A DNA stretch of 64,000 nt from NCBI GenBank assembly GCA_030544215.1, contig JARZZO010000006.1:47468501-47532500 (forward strand), written 5' to 3'. The position numbers and the translations under genes were made by a program. Numbering within the stretch: position 1 is the first letter of the stretch; every line of letters starts with the position of its first letter. The notes below the pieces were generated by a model, which was not told the origin of the DNA, did not search any database, and saw only the letters and a program-made list of their open reading frames with translations. This stretch comes from Zantedeschia hybrid cultivar (taxonomy: Eukaryota > Streptophyta > Magnoliopsida > Alismatales > Araceae). Of this stretch, positions 11,282 through 24,600 are shown piece by piece.

Positions 11282-12600
11282 GGACTAACCATGAGTTAAA
11301 AGTAGCGTGAAGATGACACAGCATGAAACCATCGTTGTAACAATGAAACATATTAGTCTCATATCAAAAAACAAGAAAAGTTACTGGGCTATATATGTGG
11401 TGCTCAGAGATAAAACTGTGGTAACTTAGTCCAAAGAGGATATACCTCACACTCAGGTTGTTATTTTGTATCCCAAAGTCTGTTAGGATTATCTATCATA
11501 GGGAGAGTGCCACAAGTTTGTTGATGGCCATGGGACAAATGTTGGATGCCGTATGGAGGTGTCCCAAGGTTGGACCAATGAAGTTTATGGAATGTTCGGC
11601 TTTGCTTACAGATTTGCAATAGGAGGAGCCTGGCGAGAACCAACCTAATAAATCAAGGCATCGTATGTGCAGACAGTGTAAAAAGTTTTCCGCTGGTAGA
11701 CCCAGCAAAGTACATAATGGAGACATATGCGACTTTTGTGAAGAAGAATAAGAGGCTTCCTATCTGAGGGCTAGGACTGGGAAGACAAAATGTTATTATG
11801 CAAAAAAGAATCTCTTTTGTGTCCTAGAGGAAGCTTTAGAAAGGGGATGAGACCATGACTGGTTGATGAGGACAATTTTCTACGGATTCGGGTCTTGGTA
11901 TAAGGTTCCATGTGCGGATCTTAATGTTTTGGGGTTGATGAATTGGTAGCAAATAGTCCAACAGGTTGAAGGGTAGAGGGTGCATAACTAGGCACATTGG
12001 CCCTATATTTTTCATTTTTATAAATATGTGGTCCTATCTTTCAAGAAAAATGGAATTTTTTTATGTTCTCAAGAACCGTCTTTTTTTTTTTGGCAACAAT
12101 GTGGCAATGACAACAACCAAAGAGGGAAAACAACATTACTTTTTTTAATGAGATCTGGGTTTAAGCTAAGGTTAAACTTTATGGATCATATGAAGAATAT
12201 ATAGAAAGCTTATGTATTGTTGACTCCTATCCCTCACGTTTTGCATAATGTTGTTATGTACAATCAATCATATGAGACATACACTTTGAATATACATGTT
12301 GGGAACATTGGGAAAATCATACAAGTTTTAAACTAATTAACCCGTGAAAACAGAGACAGAATATCTCATGTTCATTCAAGCTCTTCATTTTGACCTTTCT
12401 TTCCTTCTTATCAAATGAGAAAATCCTTTCCTTTGATTGGTTTTATGCAACTAGATAAAAGGTGTGGCCATTTTATTTGCCTTAAGACCATTCCCACATA
12501 CTACACATATGCTTGTTGTAGATTCTGTAGAATCAAGGCGTCAAGGTAACAAATAGAATATCATCAGAAAAGAGAAAAACACTGCTTTCAAATTACATAC
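11282..12600 (-). other. Intron sequence downstream of host exon 7
   Basis: AT-rich, no coding potential on either strand. The GTATGTAAT donor of the intron after exon 7 lies at its right edge (12592-12600). I looked for the next expected ARABIDILLO exon (GREGGV..ARS..ETAAGALWNLAF type) and did not find it here or further left. Confidence 0.7.
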
Positions 12601-12695
12601 CTATTAGCTTCTGATACAGACAACCCCCATAATGCACCAGCAGCTCTTTCCTGAAGGCCTTGAGAAGCATTTGAACAAGATTGAGCCAGAGTCAC
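12601..12695 (-). CDS. Host gene exon 7 (ARM repeat)
   Basis: Acceptor TTAG precedes GTGACTCTGG and donor GTATGT follows. It encodes VTLAQSCSNASQGLQERAAG, then ALWGLSVSEAN, an armadillo repeat. It begins in phase 0 and ends with two bases of a split codon (95 bp). The next exon is not in the window. Confidence 0.93.
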
Positions 12696-15600
12696 CTAAT
12701 CAATCAAAAAATAAACACCACCCCGCGTAAAAGATGCAAGAAGTGCATGATTATACTTCATAAATGCAGTCTCACATTTCATTAACTATCTTGTGTAGGC
12801 CCCTCACCGCTATCTGGATGGAAAGTCATTCAATCAAAAGATGAAAAAAAAAAACCATGAAATAGAATCAGTGGCCACTTGCTCCAATCAATTCAAAAAC
12901 AAAAAGTGGTTGCTCTTTCTTGGATACAGGTCGTACCATGTATTCATTGAAATGTAAAATGAAATTAACTAGACATTCTTCAGTACTCCAACATGAATGG
13001 CAGGTCGAGAGACTCCATAATTTTGAAGTACTTGTGCCTGAACGAATGTATATATTCTTGTTCTTTGCCATCAAGCCCATGATCGGACAAGACACTACAC
13101 TAATCATCTACAACTGAGTATTACACCAAGAATTGACAAGAAGATGAATTGGCTATTTTTTTATCACTGGTGCGCTAATTCTGAATCTTTTTTTACCGCC
13201 CAAAGGACACGAGAGAAAAAGCGGATTCAATAACAAGACGTTAGAGAGAGAAGGCTGGCAGATAAAGAGAGAGGGAAGAAAAAAAAAAAGCAAGATAGGC
13301 ACGATTTCAAGCGGAATATTCAGATATAAGAAAAAGGGAAATTGAAAAGCCCATTTCCCAAAATAGACCCTCCCACATACAGAAAACTCCACAAATTGCT
13401 GCCCTTATACAATTCTTCGTCAATGTGGTGTAAAACAATGCTAATTACCTTCATAATTTACACACTGCTAAGTGTGGATATGAACATCCCCCTATATGGG
13501 AAACAATAACCAAGTCAAATGAAAGGGCTGAAAAATCAAGTGAACAGCACATCAAATCGACCAACAATATGAAAACAAAAGAAAGCTAACATATCAACCA
13601 AACTTTTTTGAGGAAGTATCTATTAAACATGAAAAAAAAGTTTAAATGCACAATGTGCAATGGAAGTATAGCTAAAATATAACTTCTAACATATATTCGG
13701 AGGCTGTTCCAAACTAATTTTTTCTACAACCTTCTTAACCATTAAAATAGGCCATTGAAAAAGCGTATAATTCCCATTGAACATTAGTTTGCATAAGAAG
13801 CTCAATATAACTTCAAAAGTATTTGCGTTGGACTTAGAAACTAAATTAGATCCTGACCCTCTCCCTGCCCTCCTAATGCTTCTTTCTTCCATGTACGAAA
13901 GTGAAAAGCACTTCATGCTTCTTGTTTCTGACACAGGTAATATTTAAATTTTATTTTAAAAAAAAGCTCCATGTGCTCCTAACAATTTTTCTCTTCTAAC
14001 TGCACTGGCAATCAAGTATATGCATACATGTCACCCAAGCAGGAAGTGCATGTAATATGGATGAAAAGCATTGAAAAAAAGCAAAGGAAATAAAAAGAAG
14101 GTAGGCACAAAAGAATTTACTTCAAGAAAATTGAAATAAGTCTAGCCTCAAACCTAGCCCAATTGTATGAGAGAAGGACAAGCCTTATTCGCTGCTATAA
14201 GCAGGTTATGTAGTCATGGCCAAGCCTGGTTTAACTCTAGACCAGGCTTTTTCATGGCCTTACTCTCAGTAGGAGCGAGCTTGACAAATTCTGTCCCTAA
14301 AGAATGACTACTTAGATCCTCTGAAGTTAAGGAAAGGCAAAGTATGGGACTAGAACTCTATCTCAACACATTCCAATAGTTCTTGGCTCAGATTTGAATA
14401 GGAGAGTTAATAAAAGTTTCAGATTCAGATGGACTGGTGCAATGGAATATTCTCTTCATCTTTTGCTTCCCCTCTTTTCGCCAATCCTAGTTGAAACAGA
14501 ATAATCGGATTCTGTTAAATTGGAAAATACAGATCTGAGATTTTTTTTGCTCGCTGTGTACAAAAGAGTGGATAACTTAAGGTGATTCAAGGGAAAGGAA
14601 ACTATGTTTAGAAATACTGTCCACTGCTAGAATCTACTCTTTTAACATGGCTGGACGAACATGGTGGATATACTGCAGTAGTAGAGGTTACATGAACGGG
14701 TCATAATAGAGTAATAATACTGTGAGAGAGGGACAAGTGTGGTGTTACTTTGTGTGACTAGGCATATCCTGCAAATGTGTGGGGAATGTTAAGGGGATAA
14801 GTGGATAAATAATGCCTCTGTTGAACTGACAGTTCAGCGAATTACAAGCCGCCTCAACTTTTTAATGAGGGATAATCGTAATTATTATTTTTTTCTGTGG
14901 GGGCCTTATTTACTGTACTCATTTCAATTTTGACTGAATCATCTTTCCATCCCAAGAAAGGGAATATCCATGTTATTTTGACCTTTATCTACATATTTTC
15001 CTTTCCTTCATCTTTTTTAAGTTCTTTTATGTCTACAATATAAAGGATCCTGTTCTTCTGGACAGAATCCAAGTGTCCTGATTCATCTAGGAGCCTAGGA
15101 CCAGCACAAAGAAGGGGAAGCAAATGAAGGAAAGCATATTTCTTCTGGGCCATACTACATTTTTAATTTGATTAAGTATTACCTATTCCATACACAAAAT
15201 TCTTGGTTTTATACAAATCCAGTTTTCCTTAACATTTGCTGTGCTTACAGTTTACATATCAAAAGAAGAAATATATTAACACAAACAACAATAATAATCT
15301 TGGGAAATGTCCAGAAAAAGGAAGCAGCATACCAAGGCTTCAACACCGCCAGCTGCAGCAATTGCCTCTCGATTTCTATCGTCAAATGATAAATTCCATA
15401 GAGCACCAGCAGCCTCTTGTCTATCACATGTGCAGATGTGACACCACAGATAGTTAACTAGGTGATATAGCGTCAAAAATTTGAATAAAAGGAAGAATAA
15501 GTCACCCAAACTAAGAACTAATCAATAGATGAACACAATCAGACTTCCCAGAGAAATGGAACAGGATGACTAAATAGAGCTCTAGGGCAAAAAGAGGATT

Positions 15601-18600
15601 TAGTGTCAAAAGGATCCAAATGAATACAATATTTAGACAATGAACCACTTTTTTGTCAAAAAAAAAAAAAGGAGGATTGGACAATAGAGGGAGACAGAGA
15701 CAGAGACAGAGATAACATGACTAATAACTTTGATTTGTGCAACATCAACAGCCCCATCAGACAAGAGAAAATGAATATAACTTAAGAGTAGCAAATTTAG
15801 GGGGGAAAAAAATGAATGTTCTTAAGCAACAAAATGAATTACCTTACTCCTTCGTTTTGGGAACAAGTTAGTTGTACTAAGGCCTCAAGTGCACCTGTTT
15901 CCTGACCAACAGCAGCATTGTTACTGTTGCTGTCTCCATGAGCAGCCAAATTAGCTAAAGCTCGAGCAGCCTAAAGAGGACAAACAGGACAACCAATAAT
16001 TAACCAATGATAAAACGGATATATCTTCTGCTGCAAGTTCTAAAGAATGGTAATGAATGAGGGATCAAAACAATTCTGCCTGCATGTGATTGACAGGTAA
16101 GACATTGTAGTCGCAGCACATGATGAGAGAGCTTTTTGGTATTTTTCTTATTTGTTTTTGTGTTAAAAGTCTTTAGAATAGTTGTTTTCTGTCCAACTCT
16201 ATGAGGGGTATTTTAGTCATTTTGTTGAAATTGATGACTGCCTAACGAATAAAAGAGGAAGGAAGGGGAGCCACCAGTCATGTATGATAGCGGACATCCT
16301 CTCTCACCCCATTTCCTTCTCTTCTCTATTTTCTTGCATGTTCTTCCTTTGAAAATCTCATCATGGCAAGGTTCGCCGACTCGTGGATCCGGATCGGATC
16401 GGGTTAGGCTAGATACGGGTCAGATCCGATCAGACTCGGACCGACTCAGGCCGACCTGCACGAGTCGGACTGATTCAAGTCAATGCAGGCTAGTTTTTTT
16501 TGACAAATCTCTCATTTTTTTGAATAGTTACCTAATTATAAACATCATACTTCACGTCCATCGTTACTGTAAATGATTATAAGTCACATTTAGGAAAAAT
16601 ACTCTAATTTAATGGATTTAAATTTGTAAAAAAGTTAGTCTAGGATACTAATTGAGAGGAATTTAGTCTAGGGATCTCAATTTGCAAAAGAAAGTGGTAT
16701 ACAACATCTCATAAAAAGTTAGAAATATCAAATCTCAATTAACAAAACAAAGTAGTACACCTAAACTAAAGAGAGTGGATCACACTTTATCGAGTCGGAT
16801 CGCACCGACTCGAGCCGAACTGTAATTGGCTCACACCGAATCGCAAGGACTCGTGTTCGTATCGTGCAATCCGGCACGAGTCAATCCGATACGATGCGAG
16901 ACGGCTCGATCCGGAAGCGTCCCAACCCGACTCGTACGATCCGCTCGTGCCAGCGACTCGGGATTGTCCAAATACGAGTCGACTCGTACGAGTCGGCCCG
17001 ATCCGATACGATACGGCAAACCTTGCATCATGGTATCAGAGCAGGCCCACAGCATGGTTCCTGTAGGTTTCAAGTGCCAGATGCATCGTCCCCGAGCTCT
17101 TATAGTGCTGCAATCCCCTGTTCAAAACAAGGGATAGGCCTGAAGCCATCACACCCCTCATCTTCTCTTTGGAATCACACCATGGTGGTTCCTTTTTGTT
17201 CGGCCTGTCCTCCTAAGGGGAGCAGTTACTGTTTGGGTGGTTTCTGGGCTTCTGGGAACTATCTCTTGGGGGCGCCTCTATCTCGTGGTGGTCGAGAGTC
17301 TCCGACACATGTTTGCCCCTCTTGTTCTCTTGGTCGTCATTATGGTTGATATTTCTTGTCATAATCACGATGTCAACCATCTCATATTCAACTTCTACTC
17401 CAGTCGGTTCTAAAGTTGTGGTTTCTTTGGTGATTTCATCTCTTTACCTTGAGAAACATGATCATCATTCCCTTCAAATGACCACGGTTAAATTGATTGC
17501 TTCAAATTAATCATGTATGGGCTATTTCGGCTCGTATTTTTCTTGGTGGCAAAGGAAAATTAAGTTATATTGATGGTTATGTTGCTGTTCCCCCTCATAA
17601 AGATCCCAAGCGGGCCTTTTGGGATGTTGATAACAGCCTTGTCATGGGATGGATTATTAACTTTGTAAGTCCAGACATTCAACATCTGATTACATATGCA
17701 TCTAGAGCTCTTGAGATGTGGTCTTTGCTAGAAAAGTTGTATGGACAGCAGAGTAATATTGCGCGGATCTATCAAATGACGGGAAAGATTCAATCCCTCA
17801 AGCAAGGCGGGAGATCTGTTACAGCATATTTCAGCGAGTTAAAAGTCAAGTGGCAAGAACTTGATTTGTATATGCAGTATAAATGGAACTGCACTAGTGA
17901 TCAAACCCTTCACCTGAAGCATGTAGAGTCAACAAAAGTGTTCAAGATTCTTACTGGTCTTGATGCTCATTATGACTCGCTCTGGGGGCAGCTCCTCTCT
18001 GCAGATGTGTTACCTTCTCTGGAGGCCATCTTCTCAAAGATTCTATATGAAGAGGGTCATCGCCAGATGATGTCTGCGTTGACTACTGCTCTTCCTTCTC
18101 AAGAGGGCGCTTATTTTGTGGCTCTTGTGAACAAAGATGTTCCTTCATCTAAACCTCAAGGGAAAGGGAACCAAGCATTGTACACCTTGCAACTGAGACA
18201 ATCATGACGTTGATTTCTGTAGGGAGCTCTATCCAGAGAAGAAGCCACAAAAATTCAAGAGTGGTTGTGATAAGGGAGGCCACACTGCAAAGGGCAATGT
18301 TGCTGCTACGCAACCCACTAGCACTAACCAAGGTAGGCCAACTCGTGGGTCGGACTCGGATCGGTCCGGTCCTGACCGAGTCGATCGGCCGATCCGACCA
18401 GATCCCGAACCGGTCCGGACCGAGCCGGACCGGTCTAGCCGCTCCAATTTTAAAAAAGGGAAAAAATAGAAAAACAAGTCCCAAAAATAAGAAAAAAATT
18501 CAAAAAATCAGAAAAAATTATATTTATCCAAAACTTATCTAGGACCTTAGGTAAGCCCTTGAATTTTTATTAACTTTGAAAAAAACTTGAATACAATACA

Positions 18601-21600
18601 TGGGGGGGACATAAAACCTTACCCCTAAGTATTACATGATAGTAAAAAACACACACACACACACACAAAGTGACAGAACAAGTAGACATACATTTATTCT
18701 AGCCTTACATTGTAAGTGCTATACAAATGTTGCACATAATCGGCCCAAGACATATAAGCTTGGTAACATTGTTCATATTCCTGTACAAACCGGTTATACT
18801 CATCTGTGAATGGGTAGATTATTGTCACCGGTATCCATCCTTGTGTCTTTGGCCCATGATAAGATCCTTCTGAGGTTGACGATTGATAAGAGGAAGCATC
18901 TGAAGTTGGAGGATAAGTGGGATATCCTCCTAAGTAACTCAATGCATCATAGAGTGGTGGATGTTGATAATATGTACCTAGATATCCATAAGGACTATAA
19001 CCCTCTAATGGAACTTGAGAGGATGCATCAGACGAATGCTCTTGAGAGGATATTCTCTTTAGGAACTCTTGTTGTTGTTTCCCTTTGCCTTTATTTGTTG
19101 CTGATGTGTCCTTAGCCAACCTACTGGAGTGGTCATCATCCTGCGTAGCATGCGTAAATTCTTACTCTCCTGTGAAAATCATTGGAAGAGCTTCACCATG
19201 TTGACTTAATCCACGTCCTCGAGATGACCGTTGTTGCAAGGATCCACCTTGACTTCCATGTAGATCATCATCGTCATCGTCAGGGGTAGTCATTGCCGAA
19301 GTAGAGTCGTCTGAAGTTTGGTAAACGACCTTGTCGCTCGGCTCTGGTGTCTCGTCTGACTCATCTTCTTGTACAGTTTCTAAATCCGCAATATCAACAT
19401 GAGTTATTTTACCTTTACCCTTACCTGAACTTTGTGGGGTGGATTTCTTTTGCCGTTTTGAAGGAGGTAGAAGTTGAAACTCAACGGACAAGGGGACACC
19501 ATCCAATTGTCCTTCTGCCCATGACCGATCGTTTGGATCAAATTCTGATGGACTCAAAACATTCCTTGCATCACCCATGCATTCAGTGGGTTCTGCTCCT
19601 CAAATATCTCGTCCAGATCGATTGGTTCCTCAACTTGTTGTTCTGCTTGTACCGGTCTTCCAGCAACTTCATCTCTCCATCGTTCTTCTTCTCTTTGGTT
19701 CTCTTGAATTTTTTGAAGATTATTTAATTTCAAGCGCATGTTGTAGTGGCAAAAGACCAATTGCTCCAATCTCGCTGAGCTTAATCGGTTCCTTTGCTTA
19801 GTGTGTATCAAGCTAAATGTAGACCAGTTCCTCTCACAGCCAGAAGAGGAGGTGGTTTGACTCAATACACGGATAGCAACATAAGCAAGATCTTCATAAC
19901 TTGGAGTCTTCCCATGATCCATCCACCAATCAGCTGTAATTCAATAATGATCCAACTAACAATTAGTATTGTAATTTGTAAAGCCTTGGCATGATAACAA
20001 TTTCGTGAAAGTATTAGTTATGTGTAAAATTCTAAATACCAGGTGAAAGCAACATGACTGCCCGTTGAGCACGATGAGTACCAAAATGTAATGTCCGGAG
20101 CCTATAGTGATGCATTTTGTTGCATGCTATGATAGCTCGATCCTCATCATGTAACAAACGTCGAATTACATTTTGAGTCCCACAGAGTACTTCTTCATCA
20201 TTGGGCGCATGTTGAGTAGCAGAACTATATTGGTATCTTGGGTTGAAGAAATGACCTAAAGAATTGAAAAACAAATTAAAAATGAAATAAAACTTATAGA
20301 AAATAAAATGGCAACCAATATGGATTGACTTATTTTGTTACCTGCCGCATGCAAGTCATGGTGGAGTGTCCTATCCCATCTTGCATCTATGATATCCCAC
20401 TACTTTCTGTATGTATTTTTGTTGGCCCTAGCAATGTCTTCCTTTGCACGGTCCATAGCTTCATATAAATATCCCATTGTGGCCTTCTTATCTCCATCCA
20501 CCATGCTCAGAACCCGCACAAGAGGTTCAACTACGCTCAAGATCATCTTTATATCCTTCCAATACTCCCGACTCTCAATCAAGTCCTCAACACAAGGATG
20601 GCAATACCGGTACCGGTATCGGTGGGTACCGGTATTGGTACGTACCGGTCCGGTACCGGCCAGTATCGGCCCGGTACCGGTCGGTACCGGCCCAAAACCA
20701 GTCCGGTACCGGCCGATACCGGTACCGGCCGGTACTGCCATCCATGCCTCAACATGCTTCCCCTTGTCTCTAGCATCACGCTTCGCGTGCCTTGTCATCC
20801 AATCCTCCCATCCTTTACTTGAAATCATCTGCTTTAAGGGGCGTTTTTGTGACTGTATACTCTCCAAGGAAATGTATGTGGAGGCGAAACGAGTTACCCC
20901 ATGACGTAGTAACTCCCTCTGTCCAGTGTGTTCACGCATCAACGTGAGCACATAGTTATGGTTGTAAATATAGGATGTAATGAATTGGGCTGACTTCACT
21001 GTTTCAGTAATTTTTACATCTTTCCCAATATCTTCTAGCATCAAATCTAGGGAATGAGCAGAGCAAGGAAGCCAATATAAATGTGACACTTCTCCATTAA
21101 CATATGGCCAGCAACTTTATATGAAGCTGCATTATCTGTTACAACTTGGACAACCCGATCTTCTCCCACCTGCTCCACAATGTCATCAATTAACTTGAAA
21201 AGATATTCAACATTCTTTACCTTTCCACTAGCATCTACGGACTTCCAAAATACAGTCCCAGCTTGACAGTATATAAGGAAGTTAATCATACTTCTTCTCG
21301 TAATTCCTATTCAAATAATGTTATAGATATTAGCGAATGTCTAAATTAACTAAAAAATATAATATGTTAATCTAAGATTCTAAATATGTTAAACTAATTC
21401 AATGTACTCACCTGTCCAGCCATCTGTCATTATTGTGCAGCCTCTTCCATCCCAAATTCGCTCGAACGACTTGATATACTCTTGGAGATCACTTACCTCT
21501 TGAGGAAGATAAGTGTTGTATATCTCCTTGGAGGTTGGTCCAGGAATACCCTTACCCACATCTCCAATAGTCTCAATCATGTCCTCCCAATAAGGACCCT

Positions 21601-24600
21601 TTGCAACATTGGCAGGTACACTGTTATAAACAAACCATTTCGAAACAGCACAGCCAATCTTCTCCTTGCATACCTTCAGGTTCTTCATAACAGCTGTGAT
21701 TAATGGTTGTCTATCTCTCCGTCTTGTTAGGAAAGCATCTATAGGACCCACTCTAAGATCATTGTCCCTAGTCAAGTCATGAATTTCCTTCTCGTTAGAT
21801 CCATGTCCGGATCCACTCCCTTGCCCAACGTGTCGACCGGTGCGTCTATACACATCCTCATCAGCAAAAGATCTTCTACTTTCGTCCATGGCTCGACGTA
21901 TATCATCTTTAAATTAAAATAGATGATTAGACTAATTTAATCGAGATGAAGTATAAACAAGTAAATAATTAATTGAAAATTTTAAATCAAAGAATACCTC
22001 GAGAAAAGTCTTCAAATGCAGTGGATCTCCTTCTGGTAGGGTCTATGTCTCCCTCCCGAGATCTATCTCCCGGAGGGTGAATATGAATACCTTAACCTGA
22101 GGGCCGTGTCATTTCCTCCCTAATTTGGCCTCTCATCATTGATGCTGCTCCTTTTTCCAACTCTCTTTATCGTAGGTAATTTTTGAATTGATTTTTTACC
22201 TCTAGTGATGCAGCAGTACAAGCCTTCACTTCTCCTTTGACACCCCCAATATGTTGCTTTAGACGAAAAACTCCACCCGAAATAATCTGACTGCAATAGT
22301 TGCATTTGACCTTGCGTGAAGCCATGTCCACGACGGTGCAGTGGTTCCATCCCGGGTCACCACGAGAGGTGACAGATGTGGCCTCATTATGCTCAGAAGT
22401 CAACATCTTTAAAAATAAAAAATATATTAATAAGGAAAGAGATAATTAGTATTTAGTAATTACATAAAGAGAAATTGTGAGAAATAAGAAAAGACATAGA
22501 GAAAGAGAGTGAGATTTCATATCATACCTCGAGGGAGAGTGAGAGACAATGAGAAAGAAAGCTACAAAGACAAAAAGAGGTTAGAGAGAAAAATTAAAAT
22601 GCAATAAAAATAATATGATGAAAAAAATTTGATGTAGTCCGTCTTTTAGAGTTTAGAACTCTAGAGAGCTTTGGAAGTTTGGAGAGAAAGAAGTTAAGAG
22701 AGCTTTGAGTCTTTGAGAGAGTATGAGAGCTTAGAGAGAGAGAGAGAGAGAAGTTTTAGAGAGAGAGAGAAATGAGAATTTGTGTGAATGATGGAGAGAA
22801 GGGTAGGAGGGGGTTTTATAGGGGCTTAGAAGCCCCTTCTAACCGTTGGGAACCCATTTGAATGGGTTCCCAACGGCTACCCCAACGGCTAGTTCGGAAC
22901 TAGCCGTTGGGGGCCCAGGTCGGCCGGACCGGTCCGACCCGGTCCGACCCGGGCCCGGGTCGGCCGACCCAACCCGATCCCAGCGATCCCGGGCTGGGAT
23001 CGCTGGGTCGGGGCTCGGGGTCGGTTCGGACCGCCCGGTTTTCGAGCGGACCGGGCGATCCGATCCGACCCGGACCGACCCGGCCGACCATGGACTTACC
23101 ACTAACTAGGCATCGTCTACTGAGGGTGGTTCCTCCTCATCTCAGTCACCATCGATGTTCACTTCTGACATTGCTTGCCTACAAAGGATTCTATCTCAGT
23201 TTGGGCAAATGAGTGCTTCTCCTTCAAGTACTACCGAGTCACCACTTAATACTAATACTATTCACCCTCGGTCTAGTCCTTAGGTTATTGACTTTGCGGC
23301 TACAGACCACATGACTAGTACCTCTACTCACTTCACTTTTTATTCCTTGTCATCCGAACAGGACAAGATGACCATTGTTGATGGCACCCGTGTCACCATT
23401 GTTGGCAAGGGTTCCATCCGCCTCAACGGCCACTTAGTTCTTTCACATACTCTTCATGTACTTGCTTTGTCTAGTAATCTCCTTTCTGTAAGTAGCATTA
23501 CCAAACCTCTTAATTTCCCTGCGACCTTTTTTCCTACATTTAGAGTCCGAAGGATGTGTTGCTTTTCAGTCTTCTATGAATAGCAAAATAAACCAGCCTC
23601 TTGAAGATGTCTACCTATGGCATTCTCGGCTTGGTCATTTATCCTTTAGGTTGCTTAGGATTCTTTTTCCACATTTGTTTACTTCTAGGTCCATGGAGTC
23701 TCTACAATGTCAAGTGTGTCAACTCTCCAAACATTATAGAACTAATTTTTTAGAATCAATAAAACGAAGTTTTGCTCCTTTTGATCTTGTTTACTCTGAT
23801 GTATGGGGTCCATCTCTAGTTCCTTCTATGGATAATCATCGTTATTTTTTATCTTTTATTGATGATTATTCTCATCATTGTTGGCTTTATCTATTGCACT
23901 CTCGAGAGGAGGTTCCTCGACTTGTCGAAGTGTTCTGCATAATGGTGGAGACTTAGTTTGAATGGAAAGTGAAAGTTTCGATCTGATAATGCTCGTGCAT
24001 GGAATGCGGCATCGGCCGATTCGGATCGGGATCGGCAGGTCCCGATCCGACCGGAATCGGCTGATCCTGGCCAATTTCAACCGATCCGATCCCGATTCAG
24101 ATCAAGATTGGTGGGTCCCGATCCGTACCGGAATTCCATGTGCTCGTGAGTACTTCAAAAAAAAATCTGAATAACTTTATGGAAGATGCTGGCATTATTT
24201 ATGAATCATCGTATGCTTATACACCTCAACAGAATGAGGTGGCTGAACGAAAGAATAGACACCTTCTTGGAGTATGTCAAGCCCTTCTCTTCCACCAAAA
24301 TATGACCAAAAAAAAATGGGGGGCAATTGTTCTTCATACATCCTATATTATAAACAAAATGCCATCTCGTACATTGGACAATCGGGTTCCATCTCTTATC
24401 CTCCATACATCTGAGCCTCTATTCTCTCTTCCACCTTGTATCTTTGGGTGCTTATGCTTCATTCATTATTTGACACCTGGTGCCACTAAACTTGATCCTC
24501 GAGTTATTCCGTGAATTTACTTAGACGTTTCATCTACCCATAAAGGTTACAAATGTCTAGATCCCCTCACGGGTTGAAAATACACTCTGAAGATGTAACT

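Larger units (their letters stand above)
18329..23098 (-). mobile_element. hAT transposon relic 2 inside Copia gag
   Basis: Flanked by a near-perfect 8-bp target duplication (GCACTAAC at 18321-18328, CCACTAAC at 23099-23106; one base of phase ambiguity). Left end CAAGGTAGGCCAACTCG; right end, reverse-complemented, TAAGTCCATGGTCGGCCGG, so the terminal repeats are degenerate. Both ends carry GC-rich arms of GGTCCGACC and GGATCGG words (18345-18440 and 22915-23095). Between them lies a transposase gene on the minus strand. GA-rich DNA (22480-22800) precedes it. A 154-bp MITE of another hAT family sits in it. This is the likely autonomous-type partner of the MITE at 16367-17025. Confidence 0.9.

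Noticed and set aside
11282..12600. Next ARABIDILLO exon left of exon 7
   Set aside because: No frame with the expected armadillo text was found on the minus strand; the exon must be outside the window.
14224..14251. Hairpin AAGCCTGG..CCAGGCTT as a microRNA gene
   Set aside because: The stem is only about 11 bp and flanking DNA does not extend it.
22839..23212. Overlapping GC-rich frames at the right end of hAT relic 2
   Set aside because: They are translations of GGTCCGACC arm words on both strands.
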